NCBI GenBank assembly: GCA_020086605.1
Contig: JACBWW010000004.1
Coordinates: 22,240,506 to 22,304,505 of the forward strand
From: Lanius collurio
Lineage: Eukaryota > Chordata > Aves > Passeriformes > Laniidae
Direction of reading: 5' to 3'
Length of the DNA stretch: 64,000 nt
Shown here: positions 39,601-54,600 of the stretch, piece after piece
Layout of the letters: the number at the start of each line of letters is the position of its first letter
How positions within the stretch are numbered: position 1 is the first letter of the stretch
Notes under the pieces: generated by a model
The model's input: only the letters and a program-made list of their open reading frames with translations
Database searches by the model: none
What the model was told of the DNA's origin: nothing
Translations under genes and position numbers: made by a program

Positions 39601-42600
39601 TGAGTGTTCTATCTCTGGCATTTTCTCAAGTAGTTACCCAATCTTAAGGTGCATTTTAAAAATCAAATTGACCCACCACACTTTTCATGGAGCCGTTTGA
39701 GTGTTTTTTATTACAGTTTAAATGAGCCCATAGCTAAGTGAGGCAGAGCATTTTAGGAGTTTGTACACACTGGTGGTTTAACTGCAGCAGTCCCATCACT
39801 ACCAAAAAAGTCATGTCTGAGACGGGGAAGTGGGAAGGAGGACATAAAACATAATCCTAGTTTCTTCTTTCAAAGTATGTTCTGAGTTTTGCCATGTGAA
39901 GACAATTTTCATAACTTTTTGTATATTTTTTATGTTTTGTAACTTAAATCAGTCAAAGATGCTCACAACTGTAGTAGCAGTATTTTTTCACAGTATGTCA
40001 CTGATTTTAGTAAGATGTTTTTTCCTTAAATGGGCATTTAAGGATACAGTTTATCAGATCTTGGAGTCGTGTTACTTTTTAAAAGAAAGGCTTCTTTGTT
40101 AACTATCACAAGTTTTAAATACTGTCCCACTAAAATGCTTTCTAAAATAAAATAATGCACTACCTAAACCAATTTATTTTAGCCTGTCATGTTATTTTGA
40201 ACTCTGTGACACTGTTGTTACTTCAAATATCCAGATCCATCCACTTAGTTATTTATTTTGAGGGGAAACTTAATTTAAATGAATACATACCATTACTTCC
40301 TAAACAATGGCATCACCATGAACTTAAATATTTCAGTTAAAATTAAAATTTTTCTTCATAATGTGGTAGTGGCTCTGTTCTATTTTCATAGTTTTTTCTT
40401 TCTTCCTGTTTTAGTTTTCCTGTCATTAGCCTCCTTCTATCACTTCTTACTCTTGCAAACATTTAAGCATTCTGAAAAATATGTAAATATTTACATCTCT
40501 CATTAGTTGTAATGCTTTTATTTAGTATCTGGAAAACAAACATCTGATGTTTAGGCTCCAAATATATTGCCTAGTCTTGCTTTATTAATATTTGCAATAT
40601 TTAACTGCAGAGTACTATCTGTAGGTCCAGCTACCAATATCCTAAAATATTTCAGCACCGAATTTGATAGTTACGTTTTTTGCTGTTGGAGACTTCTTTA
40701 AACCAGCACTGAGTGTTGTGAAGTTTGGATTGCTTTTCTTTTCTTCTATATTATGGCTTTGTATGAACACATTCTTTTTTTTTTTAAGTGCCTCAGTTAA
40801 TATTGAATATTAAATTAGTTCCAAACATGGTGGATTTAAAGTGTCCTGTCATGAAACATGTTTTACTTAGGAACAGCTTATCTTTAAAATAGTGAAAGAT
40901 GAGCAAGTTCAAGCAGTGTTAAATGAAGAGTTAAAGTATGTGACATACTAAAAAAGAATATACAGGTTTAGATTTAAAAAATACTAAATTCTTTGTGGTG
41001 ATTTAGTATCAAGAAAAAATGCATATGTGACTTCAGTGTGCTTAAGCAAACAGGAATATATACGTTGTTATATATTGTGCTACATATTACAGATTTAACA
41101 TATTACATAGTCTCTTTTTCTGCTTATGGTTTCAGTGACTGTGTGTTCATCATTGAGTTTCTCTTTTCCATGAAACACAAAAGTTCTGTTTACAGATGGA
41201 CCATGAGTCAGAGAATGACTGAGTGTGCCCAGAATTCTGGGTGACAGAGTGTGACTGAAATTCACAGTCTCTGTGTCATCTTCAGAGCGCTTTTAAAAAA
41301 TAGAAATATTTAAAGCCAGCCTTTCTCCACCCAATTATATGGGTCAGTGGACATCCTGGGTCCTCTGTGCTGTCCTGGTATAATTTAGTGCAGGGAAGGT
41401 CACTGTTGGGGGGAATTGCAGAGGTCTTGTAGTTACATGGCTGTGTTCTGAAATAGCCTAATTTATTTAGGCATGCTGGAGAGAAACACTGCTGGGTTTT
41501 CCTAAAGATCTTATTTGAAATTCATTTCACAGCCTACCCAGATAATGCAAATTTGTATTTTATCTAGTTTTCTATTTATAACCTACATTTCTGCAGCCAG
41601 CAGTGTTGGGTTTGAATATTTATGTTTGCAGGCTTTTCCTGCACTTTTCCTGTTTTCTGTTGACTGAATGAGCCCAGTTCCTTCAAATTCTTTGTCTTGA
41701 TATTTAATGCCCTATTTGTTTTGGACTCTACAGACATTTTCTAAACTTCCAATGTAGAACACAGACTGAACACGTTACTTAAATTTTGTCATTACCTGCC
41801 CTGTCCTGGTTTAAAACACTGCACCATTTAAAATGTACCAAAATTACTTTTCTTAGAACAGCATTACATTGATGTTACACATGGTCATCTTCTGGTTCAC
41901 TTTATTTCCCTAATCCTTCTCTGTAATGCTGCAACCTAGCTGATTATTTTCAGTTTATTAATAGTGCTTTAGAATTTTTTTATTAGTTTTAATTAGTTTT
42001 TAACTGAATTTAATTGAGTTTTAGGGCTGTTTATTTATTTTTCTTTTGATTGGGCATATCCTCTGACTTATCTTTCTGTGCCTCTTATATTTCCTGAGTA
42101 ATCACTATTGCACTCTGTCAATATTTAGACCCAGTGATCATGAAGATTGAGGTCTTTGTGTTTGCAGTTTGGTAGATGTAGCTTTAGTTTGGTGTAGGAT
42201 GTCATTGTTCCCTTCTTGTCACCAGAGTTTTGTGCACAGCTCAGGGGACTCTACCATTATGCTGCCCGTTTCATGTTTCACTGCCCTTGACGTTTCTGCT
42301 TTCTACCTCTTTGATCAAGATTGTTTGTCATTGAATAATGGTAGATGCATCAGTATCCTAGGATATCTGTCTGCTCCTTTGTTGCCATGTTTCATCATGA
42401 AACATGTACTTGGAGTAACTCCTGTTGTTTTTATCCTAAATGCATGTTGCTTTTTTTCTGCTGTGTATGACTCCTCTTGTGCACTTCTGTGTTTATAATG
42501 GGTGTAACTTCAAAAATGGTACAATCATATTCTAATTATGATTGGAAGTTGGGAACCGAGGAACTAAGTCTTGTGGTTGTGTGCCTAAAGGATTTGTGAG

Positions 42601-45600
42601 CATAAAGCTGAACTGGCACATGAATCGAGTTTGGTTGCTGCCTGGTGGTCTACTAGCAAAAGTGCTTCTGCAAATGATGTTTGCCTTGACTTAGAAACAA
42701 GTTTATCTTTTTACTAATTCTAAGTTTCCAGAAATGATTGAGATGGATAGTTTAGAGAAGTGGAGACCTAACTTTTCATAAAGAATAATTAACTCTGCAA
42801 TATTTGTCAAACAGAAAAAGATAGGTCTTCTGAAACTACTGTGGAATGTTGTATTTCTGCTAGTTATGATTTAATTTCTGGAATGCAGTGAGATGTCCAG
42901 CTGTGCAAATTACTTTTCTTCATCTTTATGTGAAAAACTGTATTTATAGACTTAATGTCTCTGATTATATATAGGACCAATGTTTCTTTCCTGTGCATGT
43001 AGAATGAATGCGAAAGGATGCATGGTGGTCTTCATGAATAAACTGGCACTGACTTACTCAGCTTGCATTTTCATGGGAGATACAGCATGAATTCTTTTAT
43101 TTGCTTATTCAACACTGGCTGAATAATTTCTTAATGCTGTCTTTCTAAAGATGCAGTAATTGTTTCTGAACACCAATGAACTTCTGTGTATTTTGAAATA
43201 TCTAACATAAACAGTTACTTATGAAGATTAATTTGTTTGCTCCTTAGTAACAAATTAACGTGCCATTTTCAAATATGTAACTGATAATATACAGTGGCGT
43301 AGAAAACTGTATGAAATGAGACTTTGTCTTTTATAAACTTAAAACTGAGACTGCACCTTTAAAAAATAAAGATTTATTAATAACTTTTATTAACTAACTC
43401 TTATACAGCTATGACAGTAAATCACCAACAGCTTGCATTGCCAATTGCTGATTTTTTTTCTTTTAATAATATGCTGCATGTAGACAAAGATGACCTGTCC
43501 CCAACTGCTGAGGTTTGGGATGTAGACCAGGGACTAATAAGTAAACTGAAGGAACAGTACAAGAAGGAACGAAAGGGGAAGAAAGGGGTAAAGAGTAAGT
43601 GCAGATTCTGAATCTTGTAATGCAACACTTTTTTTCCTATCTATATAGATGACATTTTTGCTCACGAGTTCTGTTTGTTGTTGTGTTTTTTTTTTTCATT
43701 AAACATCATTTTCTGTAATGGGGGCAACCAACTTTAACTTTCTGCCTGTTGAATGTGAATATGGCAAAACCTTTGACAGCCATTTCATAAATGAGAAATG
43801 TTTTAAAGACTAAAATTCAAGATTTAAAGAGGTGAAGCAAACTAAATGCTTAGGAATGTTAGTGTAAAAATAATGATCAACTTGCATTTTCAGGATATTC
43901 CTACTCAGAGAAGTTTTCTGAAAGGTTTAAACTTTATCTGCTTCCTTAAGTATAATATTGTGATACCGTTCTGGGAGTGGTGGTTGTTGCAGCTTTTTTC
44001 AGGGGTGGTGGAGTTTTTTATTTGGATTTTGGCTTTTTTTTTTTAATGTGAGTTTGAATCAAGCTATAATCGCTATTTATGGGCTTGTAATTATTTTTAC
44101 AGCCCCAGGCACAGAGAATTAGAAAATGCCTGTATATGTAAATAGGAGCTTTTTTGGTGGATTTGTTTAGGAGATAATCTTTATCCTATGGTGCCTTTCA
44201 CTTTTCTGTGCATTCACCAACATTTTATTTGATATCCATTTACTCTCTGAGTTTTCTGACCAGTTCACCTATTCTAACTATGTAATTTAAAGCAAACTTC
44301 AGTGTTGAACAACCTGGTGAAAATGCTTTTGGAAATTATGTTATCAACTATACAAAGTTCTTAGTACATAAAGTGGTATTAAATCTGTGTCACCATAAAA
44401 TAGTTTGGGTTGGAAAGGACATTAAAGACTGTCTAGTTACATCCCCCCTGCCATGGGTGGGGACACCTTCCACCAAACCAGGGGACACCTTCCACCAAAC
44501 CAGGTTGCTCAGAGCCCCATCCAACCTGTACTTGAACACTTCCTGGGATGGAGCACCCAGAGCTTCTCTGGAGTCCTGTTCCAGTGCCTCACCACTATTA
44601 CAGTAAAGAATTTTTTCCTAATATCCAGCCTAAACCTACCCTCTTTTAGTTTAAATCCATTCCATACTTCTGGTATGGAAGGTCCCTGTCCTTCCTGTGC
44701 AGGGACCCCAGAGCTGGATGCAGCACTGCAGGTGGGGTCTCACCAGAGCAGAGCAGAGGGGCAGAATCCCCTCCTGGCCCTGCTGCCCACGCTGCTTTGG
44801 ATGCAGCCCAGGACACACTTGGCTCTCTGGGCTGCAGTGCCCATGGCTGGGTCATGTCCAGCCTCTCACTCACCAGCAGCACCCCCAAGTCCTTCTGGGC
44901 AGGGCTGCTCTCCATCTCTTCATCCCCAGCCTGTGCTGATAGCTGGGGCTGTCCTGACCCAGGTGCAGCACCAGCACTTGGTCTTGTTGAAACTCATGAG
45001 ATTCCCATGGACCCACTCCTTGTCCAGGTCCCTCTGGATTGTATCCCATGTCACTTTGGAGAAGGTCCCAGGATTGCCATGCTTTTTTTTTGAAAGTACT
45101 TTATAATAGTTTCTGGAGATACCTAGTAAAATTTTCTTTTCCTCAATTTGAAAAATTTGGTATACACTAACTAAATTTCATGATAATTAAAATATAACAC
45201 TTCATGAAGAATTCTGTAATTCCTAAGATTTGAATTTACTTTGTAACACCTAACAATTACAGGTGAGTTAGTGCATGTTGGTTGTTTTTTCAGCATTTTT
45301 GCATGACATGTAAACACACATAAAAGTTTTGACAAAGCAAAGATTTTCACGTAGTCTTTGCTTTAGTGAGTTCCTACAGTAGTCATCTGCATGCTAACAT
45401 GTATCATCGTTTGACATGTAAATCAGCAGTTGACACCAAATTTGCATGAAGTATTTGATAGGATTAGAAATTGATTTTTAGTACCAAGATGGACTTCTTT
45501 TATTTGAAATTTTCTTACTAAATTCTTCACATTTTAGATATTTTGAACTATAGTGGCTGCAAAATAGCAGGAAGTTTTCTCCATCTAAGGTAATTTTGAA

Positions 45601-48600
45601 ATATTTTTGTTCACAGAAGACAGTATTTAGGATTCAACTGTGTGTCATGCTGCTGAGAAGTGACATAAGTCATTGTTTAGCATTTTGAGTTTTAAGTTTA
45701 AATTCTCCTTTGGGAAACTCTGAAAACATATAGTCTCACAAGGTGGTTTATGAGATTCTTTGCTGGTCACATTCATGATAGTTTCTGATTAAAAATTGCC
45801 CTCTAAATCACTGAGCTAATTGAATGAGAGAACACATACAGAGTAAAAGCATGCATTCAAGATTGGGCAGATTTTGTAGACTTTTTTTCCCCCTCAGCTT
45901 TTTAACATTCTGAGGCTGAAAATGATGTTGAAGACCTTCATTCCTGCTGCTCATATCTGATCATTTGGGAGCTTCATTCTAAATACCTATCTCTTCCTTT
46001 GCTCTTCATTGTTTTGACTTCTATCAGAATTTGTTTCAAGCACTATCAGAACTTATCTGCATGGTAGTATATATCATCATAAACATCAAACAAATGTTCC
46101 TTAACTGTCATCTCTTGCAATACCTTGAAGACAGCATAATAGGACAGACATTCTGATGGGTTCTTTTGTTGGATATGCATCTGGTAGCTGCCACAGTCTG
46201 TATTTATGCTGTGGCATAACAAGGCAGTCACAGCCCAGGCCCCAGGTATGGAAAATTTCATTCCACATGTAGACATAAATAAGTGGACAGAAGTAGATCT
46301 GATTCTCTGTTGATACTTCTCTAGTCTATATCTCTGTTTTCTTTTGGGTAGAACAGTTTAATTAAGGTCATCTTCTGTCAGCACATATGTTTTCATTAAG
46401 TAATACTCTTGTTTGCTAGGGGAGAAAGAGGGTGTCTGTCTAGTTAGTCAGCATGTTACATGAAAATATAACCTCTTTATGAAAAGATCTTTAAAAATAC
46501 CCCACCAAAACAAAAATCCACCACCTCACACTTTCATTTTCTTTACAATGTCAGCTGTCAAATAATGCAAAATCTCTTTATTGATGAGTTCTTGTGTTAA
46601 AAAAACCCAGAAGCAGAGAAACAAACCACACCTATCCTGGACTTACTTTGATACATAGATAAGGAATTAGGTTTGATTTCTCCAAAAACAGGCTTCCCTT
46701 TTCAGTAATATGATGGATTTAAGGCCTGTTTCTTGCCCAACTTTGATAAGATCAATTTTGGCAAGTAAGACAGAGGATGACTGGTTTTCAGATGTAGTCT
46801 GTCACCTTTGCAGGATGTAATAGTGGAGGTCTTGTATATCTCATTTCATGCTATCAGCTCAGAGTAATGTGTTCTCAGCAATTTGGAAAATGGTTTTCAC
46901 ACCCTGTATATGTATGTGTATATCACTGATGAAATGAAGATACCTTTACTGTTTTTCCTTAATTTACTTGAAGCTTTTTGCACTTTTTTACTTTCCTGCT
47001 CTTTTCTTTCAGTGTACTTATGAAACAGTACCCATCCCATTCACTTTCCTATCTTTGATTTCTGCAAATAATGTAATAGTTGACAGGGGTGAAAACAGAT
47101 CTCAATTTTACTATCTTCAGTACTGTCACCTGTTCTTGACATATAAGGATCTCTGTTTTATTTAGGCTTGGGCTAATACATCTTTCACCTAAGAGAACTG
47201 TGCTTAAGGCTTCTCAGACTAAAACTTTTCATCACTGAATATTCAGTAATCTTTTTCACTTTTGGTCTCTGAAGGAAAGTACACTGTACTGAGATGGTAC
47301 TGTAACTTTTGCTTCTGTTTGTTCTGGGTCTATAAATTTTTTTTTTTGTCCTTGGCTTTTTTTGAGGGTAAAAGGGCAGTCATCCCGTTCATGTCTTGAA
47401 CATAGTTGCTTATGCAGGGATGGCACATTCTTTAAAAATCTCTTTGTAGTATTTACAATACTTGAACAGTTATATGAAGTTACACTTGCACTTACTTGAA
47501 AGCAGAAACTTGTGCAGTCTTAGTGGTGGCACAGTCTTGAATATTGGCATATTTTTCAGCATGAAATAGACAGTAGTTGTTTGGAACAACAGCTGCTTCT
47601 GTATAAACTTCTCTCTGTATTGTATGATGGATTGAAGACTGTTCTGAGAATCGGTCTGCCCGAGGGACAAGAAGTGCCCAAACATACTGAACAACACTAA
47701 AAGGCAGGGCTGTCAATCCCCTAATTAGTAACAAACATAATGAATGGCTGCTTAAAGGTAGCAGAGCAGAGGGGCTGCTTCTAGTTATTTCTGAGTGTGC
47801 TTTGAGACAAACTTCTCATGCTCATAGTTTGGCATCAAAGCACCTTGAGCAGATGCTTTCAGTTTGGATAGAGTAAGAGTTTATAAGCCATTTTTGCCAT
47901 TTTCCATCAATGTGTTGAACAGTTCATGCATATCAACATGGAGAAGACAAATGATGTTTTCTTCTGAAAAGCAAAGGGTTCATTAAAGTTTAGGGTCCCA
48001 GTCATGACTTTTATCCTCATTTTATTGATTGCTCTAGAATATCTCCAAGAATATATCTGCTGCTGGTTACAGTAGGTGCCTGGCTGATGGCCAGCTGGAA
48101 TAAGGACAAAGACAAGCTTTGTAGTCTGTATGGTGTAGAGATCTGGCCATTTTAAAAGAGACTTTTCTTATACGAGATCTCACCTGCTCACTGCAGTATG
48201 AAGTATTATAATTTTGAAATTAAATCCTTTCAGTATAGTGCCTGTTAGAAAGAAAGTTGATTCAAAAGAGACTTCTCATTATTATTTTACACTCACTTCA
48301 TTAGCTGAGATCACATGTTTCTAAACATACCTACACATGAGAGTAAAACAAAACTTAGCTGCTCAAGTGATCTGTTGTGTAAGGAAAACTTTTGGAAGCC
48401 AGTTTTATTCTCAATTGCTTCTGGGTAGCAGTTGTTGTATATTTAACTAGAATGCTAAGTGTTCCATAAAGGAAAGAAAAAAAAAAATACCAAAAGCAGA
48501 AAAAATATAACTATAAGGAGTCTTATTACTTGGCAAAATGAGAATGTTTTGCAAATATTAATGAGAACAGCTATATAGCATCCTTCTAGGGGTACATGAA

Positions 48601-51600
48601 GTATACTTGATATAATTCTACTTCAAAAAGTATTTTTTGTTGTCATCCCTCTCTGCAGGGAATTCTCCATTATCTTTAGAGAATTCTGTTTTTCATGGAT
48701 ACTTATTTTTGAACATATTGATTCAAACCAGTAAGATCTGGAATGATCAGATACTTTTTGAAAGAGTGTATTTTGGTGTTTAACTGTTTGAATGAACAGT
48801 TCTGATTTTGATAAGTCACCTGTAATCGTAGTGTTTATGTTTTACTTTTTTGACAATAAAGGCTTTGGTTTAGTTTCATCTTCCTTTTTAATAAGTGTGA
48901 TACATGTCGCCTCAGTATAAGAACTTGTTCACCAATGCTTCCTTTACTAAATGATCTACATTATCTCTGCTTGCAGTCCCAGGAAGGACTGTTTTATTGG
49001 TTAAAATTTGGTTATATCTTTCATTATTGTAGATTGTTTTCTTTAAAGAGATTTTCTCACTGAAATATGCTTTATGATTGAAGCTTGAGTTTTTGATATG
49101 GAAGCTGTAATGGTGAAAGCAGGAATGGATTTAGTATTTTAAAAATACTTTAAATTATACTATTTTTGTTTGCTGATGTTTACATAATTAACTAAGTGCA
49201 CATCATTCAGAATGCTTTGTTTCTAGAGGCATGCTTTTATAATTGTAATATAATACCTATCTGCAGTTTCATACAGTGGTGGAAGCATTCTTGCTCTTAA
49301 CAAGCACTTCATACAATTTAAATACCATTCAAAGCAGGGAAAGTTAATTGTTCGTTGCACCCCCATTATGAGTTGTCTGTACTTTTGCTCTCATTTTTAA
49401 GCTTATTTTTACTTTGCACTCTGTTTTTAATGTTAAATTGTTTAGTAAAGTTGTGTAATATTATTAGAAAATGTTTAATTCATACGTTTTTTGTTTAATA
49501 GTGAATGTTCTTTTAATATTTGGCTTGACTTTTCAGTTGGGCTGTAAGATGATTTTTTTTCTCTTTCCTACAGGAAATTGTAGAATAGATCTGCAGAGAA
49601 CAAAGGAGTTGTTCTTTGATTTAGTGAATTAAAATTGTTTGCATGTAGTTTTCAGATTTGATGTATTAACTCCTGCTTTTGATTTCCAAAATATTACTAA
49701 ACAAAAGCAAAGCACTATTTATTTTAAGGAGGTCCCATCAGTAATTATGCTTATTTAATGGATTTTTAGACTTCAGTCAAGTCAAGCGGTAGCAATCAAA
49801 TGAATTTTTGCTGCTGACATTAATTTACAGGAGTCAACAGGACAAAACTTCACGACATGATAGCTGATCTGGGCGATGATGAGATACCCCACATCCCTTC
49901 AGGAATCATTAATCAATCTAGGTCACCCTCTTCTAGAATGACTGATCATGAAGGTGCAAGAGCAGAGGAAGGTACAAAAAATTCAGCTACTTACTGTATT
50001 TCAGGAGGTTTCTTTTAGAGAGCACACGCTGTAATTTTATTTTCCCCTCTAAAGCTTAATGCAGATTGCCACATTATTTTATTTGCAATTCTTCCCAAAT
50101 GGTTTTGTGAGAATATGGCTTGAGTTTTTGTGGCTTATCATAACTCACCGTTATTTCGTAAGTATTTTTAAGTAACTTCATGTACAGCAGTGTGTTCTGA
50201 CACTATTCACTATTAAATCCCTGTTTGCAGACCCTCCCTCCCCCATTAGCAAAACCTTTCACAAATAGGTTGTTATTTTTTGAGGGGAAGAAAGGTGAGT
50301 ATTAACATTTGATGCTCAGTTTGGATTTTAAAATTAAAAGTGGTGATTTAAGTTATGGGACTAATTAGTCTCTTTCCCTCACATTGAATGTTCTCTTTTT
50401 TAAAATTCCCCTGGTCTACATACACAGGTTTACAAAGACACTATTTACTCCTTGACTAAGTGTTTGTTTCAGTTTCAGGTTTATCTTTGACAGTGGAAAT
50501 TAGTGGCAAGCTATTACATCTAAAGTCAAAAACGTTGTATTTAGCTTTTGAGTTTTTTGTTTTAAAGGACTGACTTTCCTATATTAGCTTTGAAATTAGA
50601 ATACCATTATGTAAATTGTCCTCTACTTAGAACATATTCAGAGTGCTCAGATGTATTCAGATTTGGCTCTTTTAGGATGATCTTTGACCCATAAACCCTG
50701 GTATCAGCTATAGTAGAAATGGAATTTGCATTACTACTACTTCCAGTAATCTGTTGGTTCACTTCTTCTTCTTCACTCTTGGCCTCACAAATGCCTGTCA
50801 CCAGGCAAGCAGAAAAAAAAAGCCAAACCATGTTTCAAGGAGGGTTTTTGCTGCTCTCCCAAATGGTCATTTTACAAAAGTCATCTTTTTTACTGCCTTC
50901 CTTTTCATCTTTGTTTTTATTTCCAACTTCATGATGAACCAGTATTAAATTCACTTGTGGAATGCCACTGAAAAATCTTCAGGTGAAAATACACTTGCTA
51001 AAACTTGTAGACACGCATTTGGGTTGTATTTAGGTTTAGTGTTTACAGGCTTTAGGTTGCCTTTTAGCCATGTTTAGGTATTAAGGCCATGTGATCCTAC
51101 AGTTACAATTTTCTAGGTCTATCTTTGGCTGTTTTTCTTAGCCCATACAAGTTGTACAAGGGAACACAGACCTTGTTATGGACAGGGCTATTGTCTCAGG
51201 TAGAGGCTTTACATCTAAAATGATATTGGACAAAACAATCCTTTTGAAGAAATGGATGCTAAATTTGAATTTGATAGGGACTGACTTTTAGTGCCTCATT
51301 CTTGTAGCACAAACACCATGTTACCCTTCAAGTAAAGATTGTTCACACTGTTCAAATAAACTGCTTTCATGTTTATATTTTCATGCTGTTTAATGTGTCC
51401 ATATATTTTTAACTTATTGGTATTGTTTGGGCTTTATTCATTAAGAGCAGTAATATTAATGTCTATCATCCTACCTGCTCATTGTGGTTTCTGCATTGTT
51501 TTTAAACTTGAGTATTAGAGTGTAAATTCTGCTATTTTTATCCTGAATGCTAAGTGGCCTTTTGAGTTTTTGTCTATACCATATGGTGCAAAGCTGCAGA

Positions 51601-54600
51601 CAAACAGGCACTGTTGTATTTGAATTCCTTCTCTGTGTGTTACAAGGCCAAATACTTCATTATCATAAAATACAGGTTTTGCACCATGCAGTACAAATAC
51701 AGATTTTACTCAATTATTTATTCAGCTGTATTTTAAAAGCTAAGATTTTGCAGATAATTTTAGGCTTTCTTCCTGGGACACTAGCCTATGCTGATGGATT
51801 TTATCAAACCATGATTTTCTTGTGACTGGATGGAAATTTTATGTTACACTTTGAAATGTTACAGTTCTGAGGCAGTGGTTGATAATTTTTTCTTGAAGGG
51901 AAGATCAGGGAGGATCTGGCTCTAACTGGCTTGGAAAACATCTTTCATACCTCTAGAGGTGTGAGAGTTGGGGGGTTTTGTTGGTTTATTTTTTTCTTTC
52001 CTAACTGCCTGGATAAATACAATGCCATAATCACACTTGATAATTTTGGCCATGAGAAATTGGAGTTTCCATTTCAACATATGGGATGACTTTCAGAAAT
52101 GGTATCAACATGATTTTCCATCCAGAGAATTACTTTCTTCACTGGTTGTTTTTCAGTCTTAATATCTACAGATTGCAGAGGTGTCAATCTACAGATTGAC
52201 AGAAAAAAGCAGTAATAGCTAATTGCTTGGGTATGAATAGTTGCTTTTGGTGTACTACATATTAACTTTGTGGAAAACAAGGTTAAGATGTCCCTGTTGT
52301 GCAGTAGACAACAACAGCCTATATGAGCATATACATCTGATCAGAGATTAAAATAGTTTCATTTTGTACAAATATTACAGCTTGATTTTGACTTAATTCT
52401 GTATGATGTCAAGAACTTGAAGGTAAGAAGTGCTGGTTAGGATTGGATAAGCAAATATTCAACAATACGATTTTGTATTTCAGTATTTATTTCACCTAGT
52501 TTCACCTACAAAGGAGCTTGTACTATCACATTTTTACTTTATATTTATTGATTGCAAACTCAGTTAAACATTTTTATTATGCTATGAGAATAATATTGTA
52601 CTGTGTGTTAGAATACTTGGATTTTTTTTCTAGATGAAAAGCATTAAAAAGTTATTTATTTAACTACCATTTGCTTATATCTATTGATGCATTGTTTTTG
52701 ATATGTGAAAATGTGAGTCTTTATTTTTAGCAGCTGTAACATCATGCATTTTTCATTTTGTTACTATTCAGCCTTTTCTTTTTTACAAAAGCAGTTTGCA
52801 ACCATTTTTTTAAACTACTCAAATATGCCTCACTTTAAAAAATACGCAAATGAATTGTAGAACACACTGTATGCACTTACCGGCAACTTTAGTATTGAGA
52901 AATAGTCTTCTGAAGTTCGAGTAGCATTAATTTTAAAACTTTAAGAGATCATCAAGCTTTCTTCACATGGATGACTAATTTGTAGTACAAGTTCCTAATG
53001 TGGTAGTCCTTAATTTTTAGTATAAAGCATAGGAAAGTTGATCTGTTAAGGTCAGGTGACATTAATTTCACAAAGAATTAGTATGACAAGTTACAGGGCT
53101 TACCTAAACTTTGTGGGCCTGTCCTAAATATCAAATAGGAGTAATAGGAAAGTAAATAGGTGTTTTGTAGGAATATGGCTTTTTATGAATTATAAATGGT
53201 TCGTAGTAGACTGTCAAATGTAGAGTTTTAGTAAATTAATAATGGAAATGAAAAGCTTGTTCATATATAGGCATGGTAAGCCATTTTGGGCTGTTAATGT
53301 AATGTAACAATCTTACAAGTCAAACCTCTGTATGGATTGTGAATATTTTTAAAACAGGTGATTGTGTATAGTTAGAATATTGCTTGCTCTTTTTATGCAG
53401 TTATAGGAACAGCAGTCTGCATTTTTATATAGGTTATATTATTAGATTCTCACAAATGGTCATGTTGACTTTGCTAATGAGGTCACATTTCTTAATAGTA
53501 TGATAGTTCTGAAGCATTAGAACTTCTTTTGTTCTTGAGAAGTGATGTATTTTGATCTAGCAGGACTGGCTCCTCTTTGCCTAGCCCTAGCAGTGGTGCC
53601 AGACATCTATAAATTTACACCTGCTTTCAGTCACTTCCAGCAGGAGTGGAACAGACCTAGGTTACCATTCAGATAGTGGCAATATGGAATAATGGAGATG
53701 TGTGTTCTAGACAGGAATGAGTTAGTTATTAGTCCTCTTGTTTGGAACTACTTTTATGAGACAAATCCCTGGGAAACGGGGACTATATTCTCTGAGATTG
53801 AAGGGTTTTCTAGGAGGATCAGAAATTAGGTGTGGCATTAAAGTGAGCCCATAACTCTCTCTGCCATGTCAGTGAAATTCAAAAGTCAAGCAAGTTTAAT
53901 TTTTCAAGATGTCAAATATCATTTAACATATTTTGCAGATGATTATACTTAGCTAAAGTTCACACATACTTTTATTTTACATACTCTACTTAACAAGCAT
54001 TGCTATTTCAAAGTGGAGAGGAAAACCAAGAAGTAAAAGTAGCTTCTAAAATATGCTGCAGTGTTACAAAGTTTAAGCCTTCGTTGCTGTTCCTTACTGC
54101 TAAATTGATATTTGTGGGTAGAGGCAGATTTACAGATATGTTGAAGAGTGTAAAGAATATGGGTGAATATTTTAAAGTTTGTTATTCAGATGTGATTTCA
54201 TAGTGAGTAGCTATATATAACTTCTTTTCATTCCAAGTGATATTCTTCTCATTCTAAGTGATAATTAACAGCAATGTTAAATTTTAATTTGAGGAAGGCA
54301 TAGCTAGAAAACATGAGTATCAGTTGAGTGTACTTTAAAATTAGAATCCAAAATCATACTGAGAAGCTAACATAGGAAATAAATAATAGATGTTTTTACT
54401 TTTTCAGTTGTCAGAAAAATCTCAGAAGAGATGTTTTTCAGGAGTCTTTTGATTGAGTGATTAAAAAATACTTTAGTATGCAAATAGAAATATTTGACTA
54501 GAATAAAACATAAAAACTTATTTGCAAGTGGATAGCAGGCAGGAGGCATGGTGCAATGAATGAAAAACTCAGCTGAGAATTTGGACACCTGGGATGTACA

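Noticed and set aside
42169..42498. 109-codon open frame in intron 7
   Set aside because: No family resemblance and no fitting splice sites; likely chance.
44453..45106. 217-codon open frame on the plus strand
   Set aside because: It lies entirely within, and antisense to, the CR1 LINE fragment.
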